From Pseudisothecium myosuroides (lineage: Eukaryota > Streptophyta > Bryopsida > Hypnales > Lembophyllaceae): a stretch of DNA of 64,000 nucleotides. Of the stretch, positions 61,715-64,000 are shown one piece after another (within the stretch, counting starts at the first letter, position 1; every line of letters starts with the position of its first letter). The translations under genes were made by a program, and so were the position numbers. The DNA lies in the NCBI GenBank assembly GCA_951799445.1, contig OX637292.1, forward strand, positions 9,303,296 to 9,367,295, given 5' to 3'. The notes under the pieces were generated by a model. The model was not told the origin of the DNA. It saw only the letters and a list, made by a program, of their open reading frames with translations, and did not search any database.

Positions 61715-62519
61715 TGTGATGTTTTTTATTTTTGCAAAATTAATACGACCCTATCACCAAGGTAGTCCATCAAAAACTTTTCAAATTCTAAGATGAATGC
61801 ATGTATGAATCTTCATTTTTATACTGCTCTCTCTTTGAAAATCATTCATTAGATGCTTCTAGTCTACATTGTCCTTTGTGAGTTAATTTAGAGCCATGGG
61901 TGTCTAATATTAAATGGAAACCAGTCAAACCACGTCACAATTTCATCTATCGCATTCTCATTTGTTCACATTTGCACAATAGACAAAGTTTGTTCCTAAT
62001 GACATCCATCTTCTCAATGGCTCAATGGAAGCATTGCAACTTGAAGAACCTTTTTTGGTATTGTTGCATTGCAACAAACTTTGTTCTAATATTGTTCTAG
62101 TATTGTTCTAGTATTGTGGCATTGCAACAAACTTTGTTCATTGTCTTCAATACATCTATACATTGTCTAAGTACCGTATATTGAATGATTTACTGTTCAT
62201 TTTTAAATAATTTTTTTTTGCTGAATGTGCACCATGTACCTGGTCATGGCTGATGTGGACACAAGGGACATATGCATGTAGCTGTGGTGGAAGTAATACA
62301 TCTATTTCTTTAGAAATACACACTTGAGCATGTTCAAGAGCCTATCAGTTCAACAGCAAGTGTCACAATATTTTTCAAGGACCAACATAAAATAAAGGGT
62401 TGTTTGATCTTCAATTTTGTAGTTCACATATTTGGTCAATACTTCAAGGAATTTGGAGAATAAGGGCCACGTATGAATGTAGAGGACAAAATGTGGCCCC
62501 TGAACCACTTAGGGGTTAA
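61715..62519. other. AT-rich spacer ending in a TTAA-element terminus
   Basis: The last bases CACTTAGGGG-TTAA (to 62519) match the right terminus of the TTAA family, but I cannot identify the left end. A short local repeat (TATTGTTCTAG) occurs near 62090-62115. No gene is seen. Confidence 0.4.
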
Positions 62520-62638
62520 CAAGCATCCACACTTTGATTGCCTCTATCCGTATTAGCACACTTTTAGAGTAAGATGTAGCTTCTGTCGATGCAAACCCTC
62601 CCTTTGTCAGTTACGTTGAGATTTTTAGGTTCTCCGTC

Positions 62639-64000
62639 ATGATCTGGACACGCGCAGCCGCGACGGTCATGCTCTTCACGTTGCTGATTTCTGAAGTCGC
62701 AGGCCAAATCACCAGCTTCGTCTTCAACTCCACCTCAGGGATCAACAACTCTCAAGGAGCGCCCATGTTCCTTGCGTCCGGGGACGCCATGACGGATGCG
62801 CAAGGGAAGTTTTTAGCCCTCAACACCGAAATAGCGCACCAAACGAGCAAAATCGACAACGCGAATTGCGGCCGCGTTGTATACAAAGACAAGGTGAGAC
62901 TTTTAGACAAAACCAGCGGCGTTGTCGCTTCCTTCCACACTTCCTTCACGTTTTCCTTCGCTTCCTTCGACAACGACTCGAGCTCATGCGAGAGCGGGAT
63001 GCTGTTCATGTTCTCCGCAAACTCGACTGTCAGCGCCGAAGAGACCTACCTTGCTGGTGCCCCCTTCTGCGAATTGAATTGGAAGCAGGTCGATCTTCGG
63101 GTATTCGCAGTTGAAATCGATTCCCACAACGACCATTCCATGTCGGACGTCAGTGATAGTCACGTTAGCTTAGACGTGGACACCGCAACGCTGAGGACTC
63201 ATGACCTTTGCCTCCCCGCGAATACCAATCAGACGTGTGCGTTCTTTTGTAAGGATCCCAATGCGATGTACACAGCTTGGATTGGTTATGACAGTGCGAA
63301 TCAGACTCTGCAAGTCTGGTTTCGCAATGGCTCTGGTGTAGCGAAGCCTAGTGTTCCAGTCATAAATTACCCCAACTTGCGTCTTGACACCATCTTGGAC
63401 GAGGAGATGTACGTGGGTTTCATTGGCAGCACAGGCAAAGGAAGAGAAGTTCACACGATCTGGGCTTGGGAGTTTGCGAGTACTGGAATCTCCTCTGTAA
63501 CAATAACGTCGAAACCTGGTTCCAAAGTTTCACATAAATTGATTGGCGGAATTTCGGCAGGGGCACTGGCAGGGCTTCTAGTTGCAGGAATCACTGTGTA
63601 CTTCGGTTGGATCCACGGTCGCTGGATGGGGCAAGCACAGGCTCTCTACGAGCTGCCCTTGCGTTCCTTTGCCGATGAGTCGCGGTCGTACACTTTCCAG
63701 GAGCTTAGTGAGATGACGAACGGTTTTAGTGTGAGTGAGAGGCTTTCCAGTGGGGTTTTTGGGGTTGTGTACAGAGGGACGTTGCCGTCCGGGTGGTTGG
63801 TGGCTGTGAAGCGTATAAGGGATGATGAAGAGCAAGCGGGTGAAGCCAGTTTTCTTGCGGAAGTGAGCAGCTTGAGGCAGACGAAGCACCGGAATTTGTT
63901 GCAATTGCGGGGGTGGAGTTATAGCGCGCATGGGATGTTTCTGGTGTATGAGTTTATGCCCAATGGGAGTCTTAATAAGTGGTTGCATCCGAATGGGGAG
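62639..64000 (+). CDS. L-type lectin-domain receptor-like kinase, 5' part (runs off window)
   Basis: An uninterrupted frame of 454 codons starts at the ATG at 62639. Residues 1-22 form a signal peptide ending ISEVAG. Residues 23 to about 280 are a legume-lectin domain; the metal-binding strand around residues 157-183 has AVEIDSHND followed by the DVSDSHVSLDV segment, retaining the Glu, Asp, Asn, Asp and His of the family. A membrane helix covers about 301-322. The kinase begins near 350 with glycine loop LSSGVFGVV (about 367) and VAVKRI (Lys391); the catalytic loop lies beyond the edge. Such receptors sit in the plasma membrane and sense extracellular carbohydrate, purine or wound-type signals. 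There are no introns so far. Balanced GC and clean coding contrast with all other sequence here. A second ATG at 62669 is possible but would shorten the signal peptide. Confidence 0.93.
   Translation, partial: MIWTRAAATVMLFTLLISEVAGQITSFVFNSTSGINNSQGAPMFLASGDAMTDAQGKFLALNTEIAHQTSKIDNANCGRVVYKDKVRLLDKTSGVVASFHTSFTFSFASFDNDSSSCESGMLFMFSANSTVSAEETYLAGAPFCELNWKQVDLRVFAVEIDSHNDHSMSDVSDSHVSLDVDTATLRTHDLCLPANTNQTCAFFCKDPNAMYTAWIGYDSANQTLQVWFRNGSGVAKPSVPVINYPNLRLDTILDEEMYVGFIGSTGKGREVHTIWAWEFASTGISSVTITSKPGSKVSHKLIGGISAGALAGLLVAGITVYFGWIHGRWMGQAQALYELPLRSFADESRSYTFQELSEMTNGFSVSERLSSGVFGVVYRGTLPSGWLVAVKRIRDDEEQAGEASFLAEVSSLRQTKHRNLLQLRGWSYSAHGMFLVYEFMPNGSLNKWLHPNGE

Noticed and set aside
62752..63988. 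Minus-strand open frames opposite the receptor kinase
   Set aside because: The plus strand has one uninterrupted 454-codon frame with signal peptide, lectin domain, membrane helix and kinase start.

Overview
The window looks like a heterochromatic, repeat-filled stretch of a land-plant nuclear genome. The evidence is an L-type lectin receptor kinase running off the right edge, CACTA-, hAT- and LTR-type elements with intact target-site duplications (TSDs), degenerate CCCTAAA telomere-like tracts, and GT-AG introns. The transposase and phosphatase families present make a non-seed plant (moss, lycophyte or relative) my best guess, but that is inference.

Layout. 1-8.25 kb: AT-rich DNA with a family of about 0.93-kb elements flanked by TTAA, plus two long inverted repeats; no credible gene. 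8.26-18.19 kb, 19.54-29.20 kb and 30.25-35.21 kb: five copies of one very long solo LTR (about 4.8-5.0 kb when uninterrupted). Four have perfect 5-bp TSDs. Copy A sits inside inverted copy D, copy B inside inverted copy E, and copy C stands alone. D and E also carry nested hAT-like, CACTA-like, 4-bp-TSD and 8-bp-TSD elements.

35.48-57.29 kb: the most unusual part, probably one giant DNA transposon or two related halves. On the minus strand a seven-exon reading frame (about 1,900 codons) joins a ParB-like motif, a methyltransferase-like motif and an FCP1/NIF-type phosphatase domain. On the plus strand is a DUF7869-type DDE transposase gene. The two diverge from a roughly 10-kb AT-rich core. 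About 31 copies of a 21-bp palindrome (TTCAACTCG-N3-CGAGTTGAA and variants) lie in the introns and upstream regions of both genes and in none of the exons I assigned. Both genes carry premature stops; all are TAG or TGA and none is TAA, as expected from deamination of methylated CG and CHG cytosines.

57.3-62.5 kb: a tRNA-derived fragment, a 1.3-kb foldback, another full TTAA element and other repeats. 62.64-64.00 kb: the 5' 1,362 nt of an intact L-type lectin receptor-like kinase, the only sequence here that looks like a functioning host gene.

All intron and boundary calls were made by eye. Element superfamily names rest on termini and TSD length, not on database hits.
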